Below, in pieces: positions 11,841-23,998 of a stretch of 64,000 nucleotides of DNA (within the stretch, counting starts at the first letter, position 1; the number at the start of each line of letters is the position of its first letter). Made by a program: the position numbers and the translations under genes. The stretch lies in NCBI GenBank assembly GCA_943737045.1, contig CALSFV010000053.1, forward strand, positions 124,001 to 188,000, in the 5' to 3' direction. A model generated the notes under the pieces. That model was not told where the DNA came from and did not search any database. It was given only the letters and a program-made list of their open reading frames with translations. Source of the DNA: Parapristionchus giblindavisi. Lineage: Eukaryota > Nematoda > Chromadorea > Rhabditida > Diplogasteridae.

Positions 11841-12144
11841 TTGGCATATGTGAAAAGCATAGCGTAATAAGACCATGATAGATCATAAGAGAAATAATAA
11901 TGACATAATGTGCTCATCTACGTAATGTTCAAAGCAAAAAAAAAAGAAGACGTCAAAGGCATAATAATAATAATAATTTATTTATCTTTAACGATAAACA
12001 GAGAGGTGAAATAGAAAGTAAAACAATATTATGGAATGATGCGTGAGATCAAACATTGAATCAAGTGGGGACGACAGTAGATGATAATGATGCAAGAGTT
12101 AAATAAAAAATTGATAACTATTTGCATATGAGAGACATCGCTAA

Positions 12145-12250
12145 TGCATCGTCACATTTGCCTTACGTGCCTACGCCGTAACCTCTTCCGCCGCGTCTCC
12201 GTCGTTACTGCGGAGGTTACGGCGCAGACACGTAAGGTAAACGTAACCAT
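12145..12250. mobile_element. Palindromic MITE family D, copy 1
   Basis: Arms TTGCCTTACGTGCCTACGCC and GGCGCAGACACGTAAGGTAA around CTCCGCCGCGTCTCCGTC. Other copies at 45928-46040 and 58605-58700. Confidence 0.85.
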
Positions 12251-12317
12251 CCATCATGAATAGACAAAGTATGCAACTAGTTCGCATCCGACGGTTCTCA
12301 TACAGTCGGTTCTTATG

Positions 12318-12415
12318 CGGTGTTAGCTTTTCAAAACATGCGCACGCCGTAACGATGGAGACGTTAGGAAGAGGTTACGGCGTGTGCACGTTTTGAAAAT
12401 TTAACGCCGCGTTAT
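12318..12415. mobile_element. Palindromic MITE family E, copy 1
   Basis: Left arm TGCGGTGTTAGCTTTTCAAA, right arm TTTTGAAAATTTAACGCCGC, with internal GCGCACGCCGTAAC / GTTACGGCGTGTGC. A related element lies at 46125-46270. Confidence 0.8.
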
Positions 12416-12674
12416 GCCACCTATAGTGTTATGGCAAAATAAGGGTTTTGATGAAAAAAGCCCTATTTTGATTTACATATAGCGCAACTGACAGTAGCCT
12501 GCTTGAATATATGAATAATAAACCAGACTTGAGTGCACTGGCTATTTTTCTGGCAGTGTTACGAACTCGAATTTGCTCTTTGATGTTTTGGAGCACTGAA
12601 AGTATCACCGCAAATGGACTTGGTGTGGCGGAGAAAAAGGTAGACCGAAAAACAGAGGGAGTACATCGGAGTGA

Positions 12675-12810
12675 TAGAGAGAGAGATAGAGAGAGAGAGG
12701 GAGAGAGAGACAGATAGAGAGAGAGAGGGAGAGGGGAGAGGGGGATAGAGGGAGAGAGAAAAGATAGAGAGGGCGAGGGAGAGGGGAGAGAGAGAGATAG
12801 AGAGAGCAAA
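12675..12810. repeat. (GA)n / GAGAGGGA purine tract
   Basis: Degenerate purine repeat; flanked on the right by a short non-repetitive stretch without exons. Confidence 0.9.
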
Positions 12811-13329
12811 GTACACCATGGTGAACAATACCGTAATTGTTTTGGCAGTTTGCCAAGTTTCTAATGACTGCTCTCTCTGTGTTGTAGAGACGATGTGAAT
12901 GTGAAACTATAGTATGGCATAATAGGAAAGGATGTAGACTGAAAAGTTTTTAATCAGCAGAAGCCAGTAAATCAAACGTAAAGCACCACATGATTCCCGT
13001 GGCGAGTCCACACTCTCTCTCTCTCTCCAGAGAGAAAGATATTATTATACGTCTCCTAGTTACTTCTTTGATCTCTTCGCGATTTGTGCCCAATGCTCTA
13101 CGCACTGATTCACAGACTTCTCTTCCTTTTGAAAGCCAGAACGACCGCTCAAGAAAGGAAATTCTCTCAAAATGATCTGGCATTAAAGAAAAATGGCTTA
13201 CACCATAATACCATGCATTGCGTTGGCTATGCTCCACAATCAGGTAACATATCAATTGAAGTAGTCCAACGAAAGCTTTTTCGTCAAACGGATAGCATAC
13301 ACAGAGAAAAAAGGGAAAATATAAGTACA

Positions 13330-13775
13330 GCTGACCGACCACTTATGAATTGTTAAATATAACACAAAAAAGTGTTAAATAAAAACACACAACGGTTTTG
13401 TGCTCTATGTATTCAGACGAAGGGTGTCAAATTAGTCTAAGGCAGTCCTTTAAGGGCACACCCGAGCTAATTTGTTGCAAGAGCGCAGAGTAAAATTAGC
13501 ACAGGGCGTGCCTTTAAATATGTCATCGGTCATCTATAAATAGTGTCCTTATCACAGTATCTCATAAAACATTTGTAACGCCGGTCCTTTAACTATAAAA
13601 CACAACATACAACTAATATACATATTCTATTATACACAAAGAGAAAAAAGCGTTTTCCACAGCACAAAAGACCTGTGAAGTGTTATATTTAACACTTTTT
13701 GCGTTAGAAATAACAAAATATAACACTTCTCAGGTCTTGTGCGCTGTGGGTTACACTTTTTCTCTGTATGTAGGA
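13330..13775. mobile_element. Cluster of foldback elements
   Basis: A short family-B derivative (13449-13519, CACACCCGAGCTAATTTG to AGCACAGGGCGTGCCTTTAA) sits between two related blocks; 13640-13770 is itself a foldback with CACAGCACAAAAGACCTGTG and CTCAGGTCTTGTGCGCTGTG arms and a TAACACTTTTTGCGTTA centre. Confidence 0.65.
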
Positions 13776-13841
13776 TGAGATGGCGCTAGGTCGATGAGAA
13801 CAGATGAATAATAACAGACTGGATGATAACCATTTGCATAT

Positions 13842-13914
<73 letters not shown>
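13842..13914. repeat. (TA)n microsatellite
   Basis: Uninterrupted TA dinucleotide array of about 70 bp. Confidence 0.97.
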
Positions 13915-13917
<3 letters not shown>

Positions 13918-14825
13918 CGACATACTCAGCATGAAACAATACAGGTGGGTGAAGCAAAAATAAATAATAAGTCACAGAAATACTCTCTCGATAGGGATTG
14001 ATCTTGAAGAGGGTACGATGGGTAGAAATTGGGTATCATAGAAGAAAGTGAGAAATAGAGATAAGCGCTAATGAATATACAAAGCATGCAAATGGTTATC
14101 ATCCAGTCGGTTATTATTCATCGGTTCCTTTCGACCTGGTGCCGATGAGATCAATTTCTCATTATCAACTTCTTCCATCCATCATCCCTTTTTTTCTTTT
14201 TCTTCCTCTTCTTCATATTCTCTCACCTTCCCCATTCATCTTCTAAATCTCATTCTGCCTATACCACTTTACTATATCACTTCTCCCTCTTCCTCTTCCT
14301 TTGTCCATCTCCCTCTCCCTTTGCCCTTCTCCCTCTCCCTCCCTTGACTCACGTGCCCTATGAGAGCGTCTATATTCTGTGTAATGGTGGAGAGCAGTGT
14401 AGAGACGGAAAGAGCATATTGAAGAGACACTTGTGGTCTTTGGTTTTAGGCTATCATAAGCCCAGCGAAAGTACGCGGAGGACGAGGAAGAAGCAGAGGA
14501 GACAGCGTCTAAATATAGATTTACACCCGCGAGGTGCCATCTCTATTTTTAGCTTCACCATGTGCTATGAATAGCAGGCTCCATAGATATAAATAGACAT
14601 GAAGCAGAATGTCCACAAATAAAAATAAACGCGAATCAGAATGATTCAAATTGACTGATATACACAATTGTTAGAGATGAAAAGGGACGAAGGAAAGAAG
14701 GAAAAAAGGAAGGAAAGGAAACTGTAGAATATTGTGAACCCCTACAGCATTCTTTTATCCCATACAGTATACTTTATTTATTCCCGGTCGTGACGCCGCG
14801 CCTAAGCGTCCGAAAGGGGAATTGG

Positions 14826-15070
14826 TAATATTGTGCGCATAAAATGTACTTGCATAAGAAAATGACACTGTGCGCTAAAGAACGGAAGTCCCTCAAAGGC
14901 TAGATCTCGCCCCGCCTCTCGATTGTCTCTCCGCTGCCTCTCTCTAACCGGGCTGACCTTCGCCGCGCGCTATATGATATATAAAAGAGATCGGCATAGT
15001 TCCTGAACCATGCAAAACAAGAAAGTCACTTGTACAAATAAAACAAGTGATTTTTATACGCTCAATAAAG
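14826..15070 (+). mobile_element. MITE family with GTATAAAA-type ends, full-length copy
   Basis: Inverted ends GCGCATAAAATGTACTTGCA and CAAGTGATTTTTATACGCTC. Inside are a block AAGAACGGAAGTCCCTCAAA and the TATATAAAAGAGATCGGC motif. Same family as 3484-3692 and, inverted, 54989-55245. Confidence 0.75.
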
Positions 15071-16909
15071 AGAAATAGGTCCGAAGTAGAGATTCGTCCC
15101 CAGTATTAACTATTCTTCAAGAATCTTTCTCTTTTTTGTGGGTTGTTACTTGATTAGCGAAAACGTAAAATAAACTATCTAATTTATCATCAGGAGGTTC
15201 GCCCGAAGTCAAACCCTTTTATCGCCCTTTATACTTTATTAACCCCAAAAGGCTACTTTATTAACGTCCTTGTGAAATTTAGTGAAGCTATTAACCTCAT
15301 ATAAAAAGGCTCGAATTCGGCGTGAAAAAATACCCCAAAATACTGTAGTCGAAAGAGATGATGTATCACTACAGTATCACTTTAGTGTAAAAAGTAATGA
15401 AGAGGGAAGAAGAAGAATAAGAGAGAAGGGTGATAGACTAGAAGACGAAGGAATAAAACGGAGAATGAAGAATACTTTAGAAGGAAGAAGAGAAAGATGG
15501 AGTGCTTTTTTCATAATATACTTTAGATTTAATTAACCAATCATACTTTTTGCAGTCGAGTATGATGTGTTCACTCGAGAAGAGCACCATAACTCATCTT
15601 TCATGTAAAGATCTACGAAGGAGAGAATATAAAGTTGTGCAAGGAATGAGTGAAATGAGAGATTTTCTCCGTGATATTCCTTCAAAGGCGAGAAGGATGG
15701 ATTACTGAAATTTGATGAAAAGGAAAACTCGTGAGATAGACTAAAGTATGTAGTGGAGAGTTTTTTTGGTGGTTATTTTTTTGGAATTAATGCTCCATGA
15801 ATAATCATCATAATAAAAATGGAAAAATCATGAAAATGGAAAAGAAATAAAATCATGAAATGAAAAAAAAACTTGTAAGTTAGCATGTAGTCTGATTCAT
15901 CGAATATGAAGTACCAATCTGATTTTGTAGAAGGCCATAATCGAAATAGCTTTTCTCCTAATGACTATCGTTGATTTGATAAATAAATATATTAGCACGA
16001 CGAATTCAGCAATTTCCTTTAGAATAATCAATCAATCGATGTTGGAATGTGATAAAGATTGATTGATATTTATATAGGATAATAGGAATCGTACGCGTGT
16101 ATCTTCTTTCTCTCATTGCCTAAGAAGCGAAGATATATACTATTCACGATATTTTCTCATTCTCATTTGTTAGAAAATCGTAAATTTATATATAATATTC
16201 ATTCGGTGAATAAACAAAAGAACGTGGGGATGTTGATATCGTAAGTATGATCGGTGCATACGTTGGATATAATAATAATAATTTATTTATCTTTAACGAT
16301 AAACAGAGAGATGAAAGATAAAATAAAATAATGACGAAGCTAGTGAGATCAATCGATGATTCAAATGGGGACGACAGTAGATGATAGTGGTATAGGAATT
16401 GAATAAATTGGTAAAATGGAAAGATAAGATAGATCAGTCTGAGATCGAAAATTCGATCCTATTTTCGGGTATACCACTCTAACGAGCGAGATAATAACGT
16501 TGAGTAAGCTATCCAAATTTTCTCACATATGAGAGATCGTTTCTGTGATCTTAGATAACTTATAACTAAAATATAAAAGAGTTTTATCTCTGTGTTCTAG
16601 ACAGTGAGCATGTACACAATTGGCCATATTCAGTAGAAGCACCTCAGTCCATAGCAGAAAGAGCAAGTCCAAATGAAGAAGTCATTGCAATTCTCTATGT
16701 CTGATGTCACTGGAAGTGGTGCACACTCCAAATGAACAAGAAAGTACATATAAGGATTGGAGAGTCATGAGTAAGTCCAAATAAAGAAAGCGTTACAAAT
16801 CTGTAAGTTTGATGGTACTGGAATGAGATAACGTGATAACGACACTATTTATAGATGACCAATGACATATTTCAGTGCATTTGATGCATAGTCATAGATT
16901 GGGCAGTTA

Positions 16910-17018
16910 AAGGCAAAACGAGAGCTATTTTTACTCTCACTTCTTGCATCACTCTCTCGTAGACAGAGAAATCGAGAGAGTGTGGCCAGAGCGGAGAGTT
17001 TCAAATTAGCTCGGGGGG
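16910..17018. mobile_element. Palindromic MITE family B
   Basis: Central CTCTCTCGTAGACAGAGAAATCGAGAGAG hairpin with GGCCAGAGCGGAGAGTTTC arm; left arm diverged. Confidence 0.7.
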
Positions 17019-17208
17019 CCCATAAAAATAATGATGAATGTCACTTTATTGTTAGCTTCAATTCTTTTTTCCCGAGGACCATCGTGGAGATATTTTCCAT
17101 GCAATATTTTCTTTCCATAATTCTGAGAAAAGTAGTACAAAAAAAGAATATTTTACAAGGAATATCGCGCGCGAAGAGATTTCAGGAGAATGTACAGTCC
17201 ATCACTCC

Positions 17209-17427
17209 AGGGCTGTGCGGCATGAATTTCGGCATATTTCGGCATAACGCCTTGTATCTAGGAAAGTAGTTCTAGGCAGATAATTCTTTCTCTGCGTTGT
17301 GTAACTCATCGAGGCGAATTTATTCGCACCCCTTTTGAATGTCATCAAAGTACATCTATTACATTCTACATATAGAGTTTTGAGATCATGAATCTCAATA
17401 ATTAGGTTTTCATGCGGCACAGCCCTG
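17209..17427. mobile_element. Small foldback element
   Basis: Left end CCAGGGCTGTGCGGCATGAA, right end TCATGCGGCACAGCCCTGCA are inverted copies; the interior has no coding potential. Confidence 0.6.
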
Positions 17428-19009
17428 CATCACTCTTCTCGACCATCTGTCAGGATCAAGCGAAGATATGCGAGCAGCACAACGCCATCGCTTCAATCTG
17501 TAACACCGGACGAGGCACTCACCACTCACACCTACTATCATTTCCATTATGTTTTATTTATTCTCCGAAATATAGTGCTTCGCACGAAAATGTCCAAAAA
17601 TGGTCCTCACCATTTTTGCCTCATTTCCATGAATTGTAAATTTAGCTCAATTCTCTCGTGATGAGCGTGATATTGGAGAATAATTTTTTTTAAACATGAG
17701 GGAGATTGATAGCCATCGTAGGTGGGAGTGGTGCGTGGTACAAACTCCAAATGGTTTCTGACAACTCTAATCATCCAAAGTTTCTGAATAGACATCTGAT
17801 GAAGTCGTGCGTACTCCAAATGAGAGAGGAAGTATAAAAATTATATGCTCACGAGATGAAAGAGTAAGTCCAAATGAGGAAAGCGTTACAAATCTCCATG
17901 TTTTATGAGAAAACGTGATAACGACACTATTTATAGATGACCGATGACATATTTCGGTGCATTTGATGATATCATAGTTAAAGATTGAAAAGTTTTAAAG
18001 TAATGACAAAAGAACGGCTTTGAAGAGACTAATGCATGTCAAATTCATTTTTTTATCACGACCATCGCGGAGATCTTTTTACCCATTGCAATTATTTTCA
18101 TAATTCTCAGAAAAAAAAGTACAAAAAAAGAAATATTTTAGAAGGAATATAATAGTCTGAGTTCGCGGGTGAATTTTTTTCCTCAGTGCGCGAATATTTT
18201 TCGATTGACATGAGGAGATGGATGCCCGTCGCATTCTTTTTTCCCCGAAGACCATCGCGGAGATCTTATTTATGCAATTCTTGTTTCACAGTTCTGGGAA
18301 AAAAGCAGTACATAAATTAATATTTTTCAAGGAATCTAATATTGTAAAATTTTGAACTAGCGCGAGCTACGTTCGCGCGGGAAAACATTACAGTATTAAC
18401 CGGTCGAGTTTTATACATGAGTCCCGCTGCGGTGCGCAGCTGCACATAGATCAAATTATATGCGAAATATGTAATAGTTAAACATGCAAATGTACTCATA
18501 AAATTAGATATTAATGAATCTAAAGTAGTTATTAGTAGAGGCGAGATTCACTGTTTCGGCCATTAGGTTCTAGACAGTGAACCTCTACCCAATGGGGTTG
18601 GCCATCTTCAGTAGAACCCCCATTGAGTTAGTTTACATAAAGGTTTATTATGATAGTTCTATAGCAAAATCATGCAAAATATAAAAAAAGTTGCACTCAT
18701 ATAGGTAAAGATTTCCCATCTTTCCCTACTTGTACACACGATTGCCCACATTCGGGAAAATGCCAGCCTAGAAACCTCAAAATAGTGTACAAAACTCGAT
18801 CGACTTGTATTGCATTTTGGAATCCGAAGTACCAACCCGGTACGGTAAGAGTAAAAGCCCTTTACCGAAATATGTTTTGTCCTAATGACTACTGATAGAT
18901 ATGGGTGCGAACTCCGTTTCTGAATAGAAATGTGATGAAGTTGTGAATGCTCCAAATGAGAAAGGAAGTATAATGATTGGATTCCCTCTTCTCTTAGTTG
19001 TGGAAGCCA

Positions 19010-19155
19010 GTGGCCGTATGCAAGCACCGTTTTCCGGGAAAATGTGACGTCATTAGCGTAGGCGGAGGCGTTTTCCAAAAATCCTCCGCCTACGCTAATG
19101 ACGTCACATTTTCCTGGAAAACAGTTTTCCTGTTGTTCTTGCATACGGCCACAGA
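19010..19155. mobile_element. Palindromic MITE family C, copy 1
   Basis: Arms TGGCCGTATGCAAG...TTCCGGGAAAATGTGACGTC and the inverse, around a GGAGGCGTTTTCCAAAAATCCTCC centre. Contains two TGACGTCA motifs. Further copies at 22065, 23224 and 49246. Confidence 0.85.
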
Positions 19156-19675
19156 ACAAAACTTTCTCTAAATTAATGCTCGCTCGCTCGTCTGGTTTTC
19201 AAAGAAAAATGGCTTACACCAGAATACTGTGTCATGAGATGAAAGAGCTCGTCCATATGAGGACAGCGTTACAAATCTCTACGTTTTATGAGATAACGTG
19301 ATAACGACACTATTTATAGATGACCGACGACATTTTTAGGTGCATCTGATGATATCACAGTTAAAGATTGCAAGGTTTGAAAGTACTGAAAAAAGTCTCT
19401 TTGAAGTTCTGCGGTAAAATTCAGTTATTTTTTCATCATGAACATCGAGGAGATCTTTTGTATGTTATTAAAAAACACGCAAATATTTCAGATTCCTATA
19501 TATAATAATTAAGATACGCGGATGCGTAGCAGCACATAAGGAAGCGTTGACCATGTATAGCGGTTAAAGGCAAATTTATATACTATATGTTATTCAAGGC
19601 ACACTGAGTCTTGCGGGAGATCACTTCTAGGCCTGTGATAGTTCAGAGACAATTAGGTCGGGAGGCCAATAATAA

Positions 19676-19945
<270 letters not shown>

Positions 19946-20339
19946 ACAAAGCATAATATATCTTCGTCGGACTTAATTTACCGCAAAATATCCAACACAG
20001 TTGAAAAAATCAGTTTCTATTAATTAATTTAGTAAGTAAATCAATGTACAGGAGTGATATGCATGCACGTATTTAAAATAATTGTAACAATAAAACTATT
20101 AAGTAATAATGTTTAAAAAATCAAATATAAGTAATTCTGATACCCTTACGGCTAGACAGCGCAATATTCAATCCCTTTTATCGTATTTATCGAGAGTAAG
20201 CTATGATGTATATGGTAAAACATAACTCTTCTCAGCTCAATAGTCCCAGAACATGGGCGATGTCCTCGCACCGCATCTTCCAATTCCTCAATTCTTTAGT
20301 CTGAGCTGATCGACAGGCAGAATAGCTACCAGAAGGCAT

Positions 20340-20703
20340 GCACATGATCTTTGGTCTTACGTTTTGCTCTTTCGTGAACGTTTTAAATATCGGAAGATTC
20401 ATTGTCTGAGCTCATTCATGTTTGCCCAAGTCCATTATGATCGTCTATATTTGCGATTCGTCTTGAAGATATATTTTTGTCCGCTGGTTGCCTGGGGCGA
20501 TATCGGTCCATCGCTTATCCTCTCTCCTCCCTTGTCTTGAGCAATCCTACGCACTCCCGTAATGCACATTTTCATTCATGCGTCCTCTACCATCCTTAAA
20601 GATCACTGAAAACACTGGCCTAACAGTGGTCTCCCGCAGGACTTCGTGTGCGTCGAATAGCGGGATCTACGTTTACCTCTACAGTTTACCAGCAATTCTC
20701 GTG
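20340..20703 (+). promoter_or_regulatory. Copied upstream (putative promoter) region, unit 1
   Basis: Contains AAGTCCATTATGATCGTCTATATTTGCGATTCGTCTTGAAG and CTGG-GCCTGGGGCGATATC, which recur in the same order before the first exons at 21702, 22864 and 23999. The repeated unit therefore includes upstream DNA as well as the exon, the arrangement expected if each exon has its own promoter. No TATA box or initiator was identified. Confidence 0.55.
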
Positions 20704-21019
20704 ATGAATTTCCTCCAAAGTCTACTGTATGCTCTATTATTTCCCTTTGGCTACAGTCGCATTTATATTTCTGAGAATGAGATTCTAAAGTTTAAATTAC
20801 TTAATGACTACTACAATGGAAGTGACTTTCATTGTATAAAAGAAGAAGGATATTGTTTCTTTTATTTTTATGCGAATGGGTTCAAGAACATGTTTGTTTA
20901 TAATGGAAGTGATCATCGTGGTGATAATGAAAGAGGATATCCAGCCATTGCAACAACAACAACTACCAAATTCAAATCATCTTCAGCTGTGCAAGCCGAG
21001 GGCGACAGAGTGACACCAG
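20704..21019 (+). CDS. Alternative first exon 1 of the mucin/lectin/EGF/multi-pass gene
   Basis: ATG follows a CTCGTG that also precedes the other three copies. It encodes a signal peptide (MNFLQSLLYALLFPFGYS), then a Tyr/Phe-rich stretch with NGSD glycosylation motifs, then a Thr-rich end. It leaves in phase 1 at a GTATGT donor. 316 nt, so it can join the exon at 24542 in frame. It is the most diverged of the three long copies and lacks the family-C MITE in the downstream spacer. Confidence 0.72.
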
Positions 21020-21701
21020 GTATGTGAGGTTGAATATTCTCACTGATAATGAGAGTGAAGTCGTCCAAAAACCGGTATGAGAGTAAAAATTTGGTGCATA
21101 TAAAATGTTAAAATGTTTTAATGTATGTCGTTCTGATATAATATTATATTAATGAAGAAGAGCAAGCTTTTTTGTTACGAAAAAAGTGTGTCAAACAAAG
21201 TAATGCGTACACATGAAGAAACGTTACGAAAACAAAACAATTAAAAAATTAATGGAAAGTCGAGGGAATGAGCGGCTAAAATGGTCTAACAATAAGCACA
21301 AAAGTAAGCAATCTGACAAGAACTAGGCAATGTAAATTTTCAACAAAATCTATCGTATCGTATACCATTTGAAAGAACAAAAAAACTCCTGATAAGATAC
21401 ACTTTTCCCATTTTATACAACGCTCACCATAACCAAATAACAAAAATATGTTGCAGTACTCTGTTCATTTTTTGGTCTGTTGAGGACGTTTTATATTTTA
21501 TCGAACGATTCATCATATATGCTCTTTCATGCATGTCCAAGTCCATTAATATCGTCTATATTTCCCTGTGATTCGTCTCGAAGCTATATTTATACTGGTC
21601 ACCTGGGGCAATCCCATTGCATATCCCCTCTCCACTCCAAACTACAGTAGCTTCGCTATCCCTTTCGTTGTCAGTCCTATTCATCCCCAACCATCCTCGT
21701 G

Positions 21702-22032
21702 ATGAGGTTCTTCCTAATACTACTGTATGCTCTATTGATCGATGTTGGATATAGCGACAATCGCACTTACATTTACTATATGAATAGGATCAAGAACACA
21801 GTAGTTCGTGAAGAATACAATGGCAGTGACTATCGTTTAGTCAAAGAAGAAGGATACCGTTTCTTTTATATTGATGACAATGGGACTATGCACATATTTG
21901 TTTATGACGACCATCGTGGAAGTAAGCATCGTAGTGATAAAGAAGGAGGATATGCGACCATTGCAACAACAATGACTACCAAACTCAAATCAGCTTCAGC
22001 TGTGCAAGCCGACCGCGACAGAGTGACACCAG
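21702..22032 (+). CDS. Alternative first exon 2
   Basis: Starts MRFFLILLYALLIDVGYSD, a signal peptide, followed by a Tyr-rich N-glycosylatable domain (NRT, NGS, NGT) and a Thr-rich phase-1 end at GTATGT. 331 nt. Nearly identical to the exon at 22864. ATG at 21702 chosen over the preceding in-frame GTG because eukaryotic initiation is assumed. Confidence 0.72.
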
Positions 22033-22064
22033 GTATGTGCGATTGAATATTCTCACGGACAATC

Positions 22065-22198
22065 AGTGGCCGTATGCAAGAACAACTGGAAAACCGTTTT
22101 CCGGGAAAATGCGACGTCATTAGCGTAGGCGGAGGATTTTTGGAAAACGTTTATGATGCCACATTTTCCCGGAAAACGGTTCTTGAATACGGCCACAG
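22065..22198. mobile_element. Palindromic MITE family C, copy 2
   Basis: Ends TGGCCGTATGCAAGAAC and GTTCTTGAATACGGCCA. The centre is shorter than in other copies. Unit 1 of the exon array shows the matching empty site near 21045. Confidence 0.85.
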
Positions 22199-22863
22199 AG
22201 TTAAATTGTCCGAAAACCGGAATGAGAGTGAAAAATTGGTGCATACAACATGGTAAAATGTTTTATTGTTTCGTTCTGATATAATAGTAATGATGCACAG
22301 TGCAGAAGAGCAAGCTTTTTTGTGACTCTACAAAAAAAGTGTGTCAAACAAAGTAATGCGTACACATGAACGAAGGTTTGTTGATACGAAAACTAAACAA
22401 TTAAAAAATTAATGGAAAGTCGAGGGAAAGAGCGGCTAAAATGGTCTAACAATAAGCGCAAAAGTAAGCAATCTGACAAGAACAAGGCAATGTAAATTTT
22501 CAACAAAATCTATCGTATTGTATGCCATTTGAAAGAACAAAAAAATGTTGATAAGATACACTTTTCTCATTTTATACAACGCTCACCATAACCAAATGAC
22601 AAAAATATGTTGCAGTACTCTGTTCATTTTTGGTCTTTTGAGGACGTTTTATATTTTATCTAATGATTCATCATATATGCTCCTCCATGCATGTCCAAGT
22701 CCATTAATATCGTCTATATTTCCTTGTGATTCGTCTCGAAGCTATATTTATTCTGGTCACCTGGGGCACTACCATCCCATTGCTTATCCTCTCTCCCCTC
22801 CAATCTACAGTAGCTGCTTCCCTATCCCGTTGGCAGTCATAGTCATTTACAACCATCCTCGTG

Positions 22864-23191
22864 ATGAGGTTCTTCCTACTTCTACTGTATGCTCTATTGA
22901 TCGATGTTGGATATAGCGACAATCGCACTTACATTTACTATATGAATAGGATCAAGAACACAGTAGTTCGTGAAGAATACAATGGCAGTGACTATCGTTT
23001 AGTCAAAGAAGAAGGATACCGTTTCTTTTATATTGATGACAATGGGACTATGCACATATTTGTTTATGACGACCATAATGGAAGTAAGCATCGTGGTGAT
23101 AATGAAGGAGGATATGCGACCACTACAACAACAATGACTACCAAACTCAAATCAGTTTCCGTGCAAGCCGATAGCGAAGGAGCGACACTTG
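22864..23191 (+). CDS. Alternative first exon 3
   Basis: Near-copy of exon 2 with changes concentrated in the C-terminal third (EGGYATTTTTMTTKL versus EGGYATIATTMTTKL, and a one-codon deletion). 328 nt, phase 1, GTATGT donor. Preservation of frame and splice donor in all copies argues that these are used exons rather than pseudogenes. Confidence 0.72.
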
Positions 23192-23223
23192 GTATGTGCG
23201 ATTGAATATTCTCACTGACAATC

Positions 23224-23368
23224 AGGGGCCGTATGCAAGAACAACTGGAAAACCGTTTGCCGGGAAAATGCGACGTCATTAGCGTAGGCGGAGGATTTTT
23301 GGAAAACGGTTCCGCCTACGTTAATGATGTCACATTTTCCCGGAAAACGGTTCTTGAATACGGCCACA
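23224..23368. mobile_element. Palindromic MITE family C, copy 3
   Basis: At the same place relative to exon 3 as copy 2 is to exon 2, so one insertion was probably duplicated along with the exon unit. Confidence 0.85.
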
Positions 23369-23998
23369 GAGTTAAATCGTCCGAAAACCGGAATGAGAGT
23401 GAAAAATTGGTGCATACAAAATGTTAAAATATTTTAGTGTTTCGTTCTGATATAATATTAATGATGTACAGTGCAGAAGAGCAAGCTCCTTTTATTACTC
23501 CAGAAAAAAAGTGTGTCTAACAAAGTAAGACGTACACATGAACGAACGTTTGTTGATACGAAAAACAACAATTTAAAATGGGGTGCGAGTCCTACAGGGG
23601 ATATGGGGGAAGGTCATCGCTGGTGATGATCAGTATCTATGACCATTCGCTTGTCGATTACTCAGATGCACGATAAATAAGGTTTTGTGCACAAATGTCT
23701 TTCTATCCCGCCTAATAGTTCACGGTTTTCACAATATTCACGAATCTTATGCGGATCTGATCTTTGGTCTAAAGAACCATTATTGAAAGGGGATTCATCA
23801 CATAAGCTCATTCATGTACGTTCAAATCCATTAATATTGTCCATAGTCCTCATCGATTCTTCTAGAAGATGGATTTAATGTCAGCTGGTTACCTGGCAAT
23901 ATCAGCCTATTGCTTCTCCGATCCCTTCTAGCTCCCCCTCCCTTGCCCCTTCATCTTTTCCTTTGAATTGTCATTTGCCTTTCTATAACATCCTCGTG

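Larger units (their letters stand above)
10843..13450. other. Gene-poor, repeat-rich interval
   Basis: Apart from the listed MITEs and purine tracts I see no exon I can support. It includes fragments of the CATGACTTTCAAAGC-type repeat (about 13123-13210) and a short conserved block GATAATTTATTTATCTTTAACG-like at about 11965-12075 that recurs at 16265-16385. Confidence 0.5.

Noticed and set aside
11403..11917. Long Arg/Glu and Ser/Leu frames on both strands
   Set aside because: Produced entirely by a (GA)n microsatellite; same for 12429-12856, 51207-51464 and 52604-52795.
12950..13342. 130-codon minus-strand frame
   Set aside because: Overlaps repeat fragments and a GA tract; one short stretch (FVGLLQLICYLIVEH) looks helical but no splice-consistent link to the armadillo gene was found.
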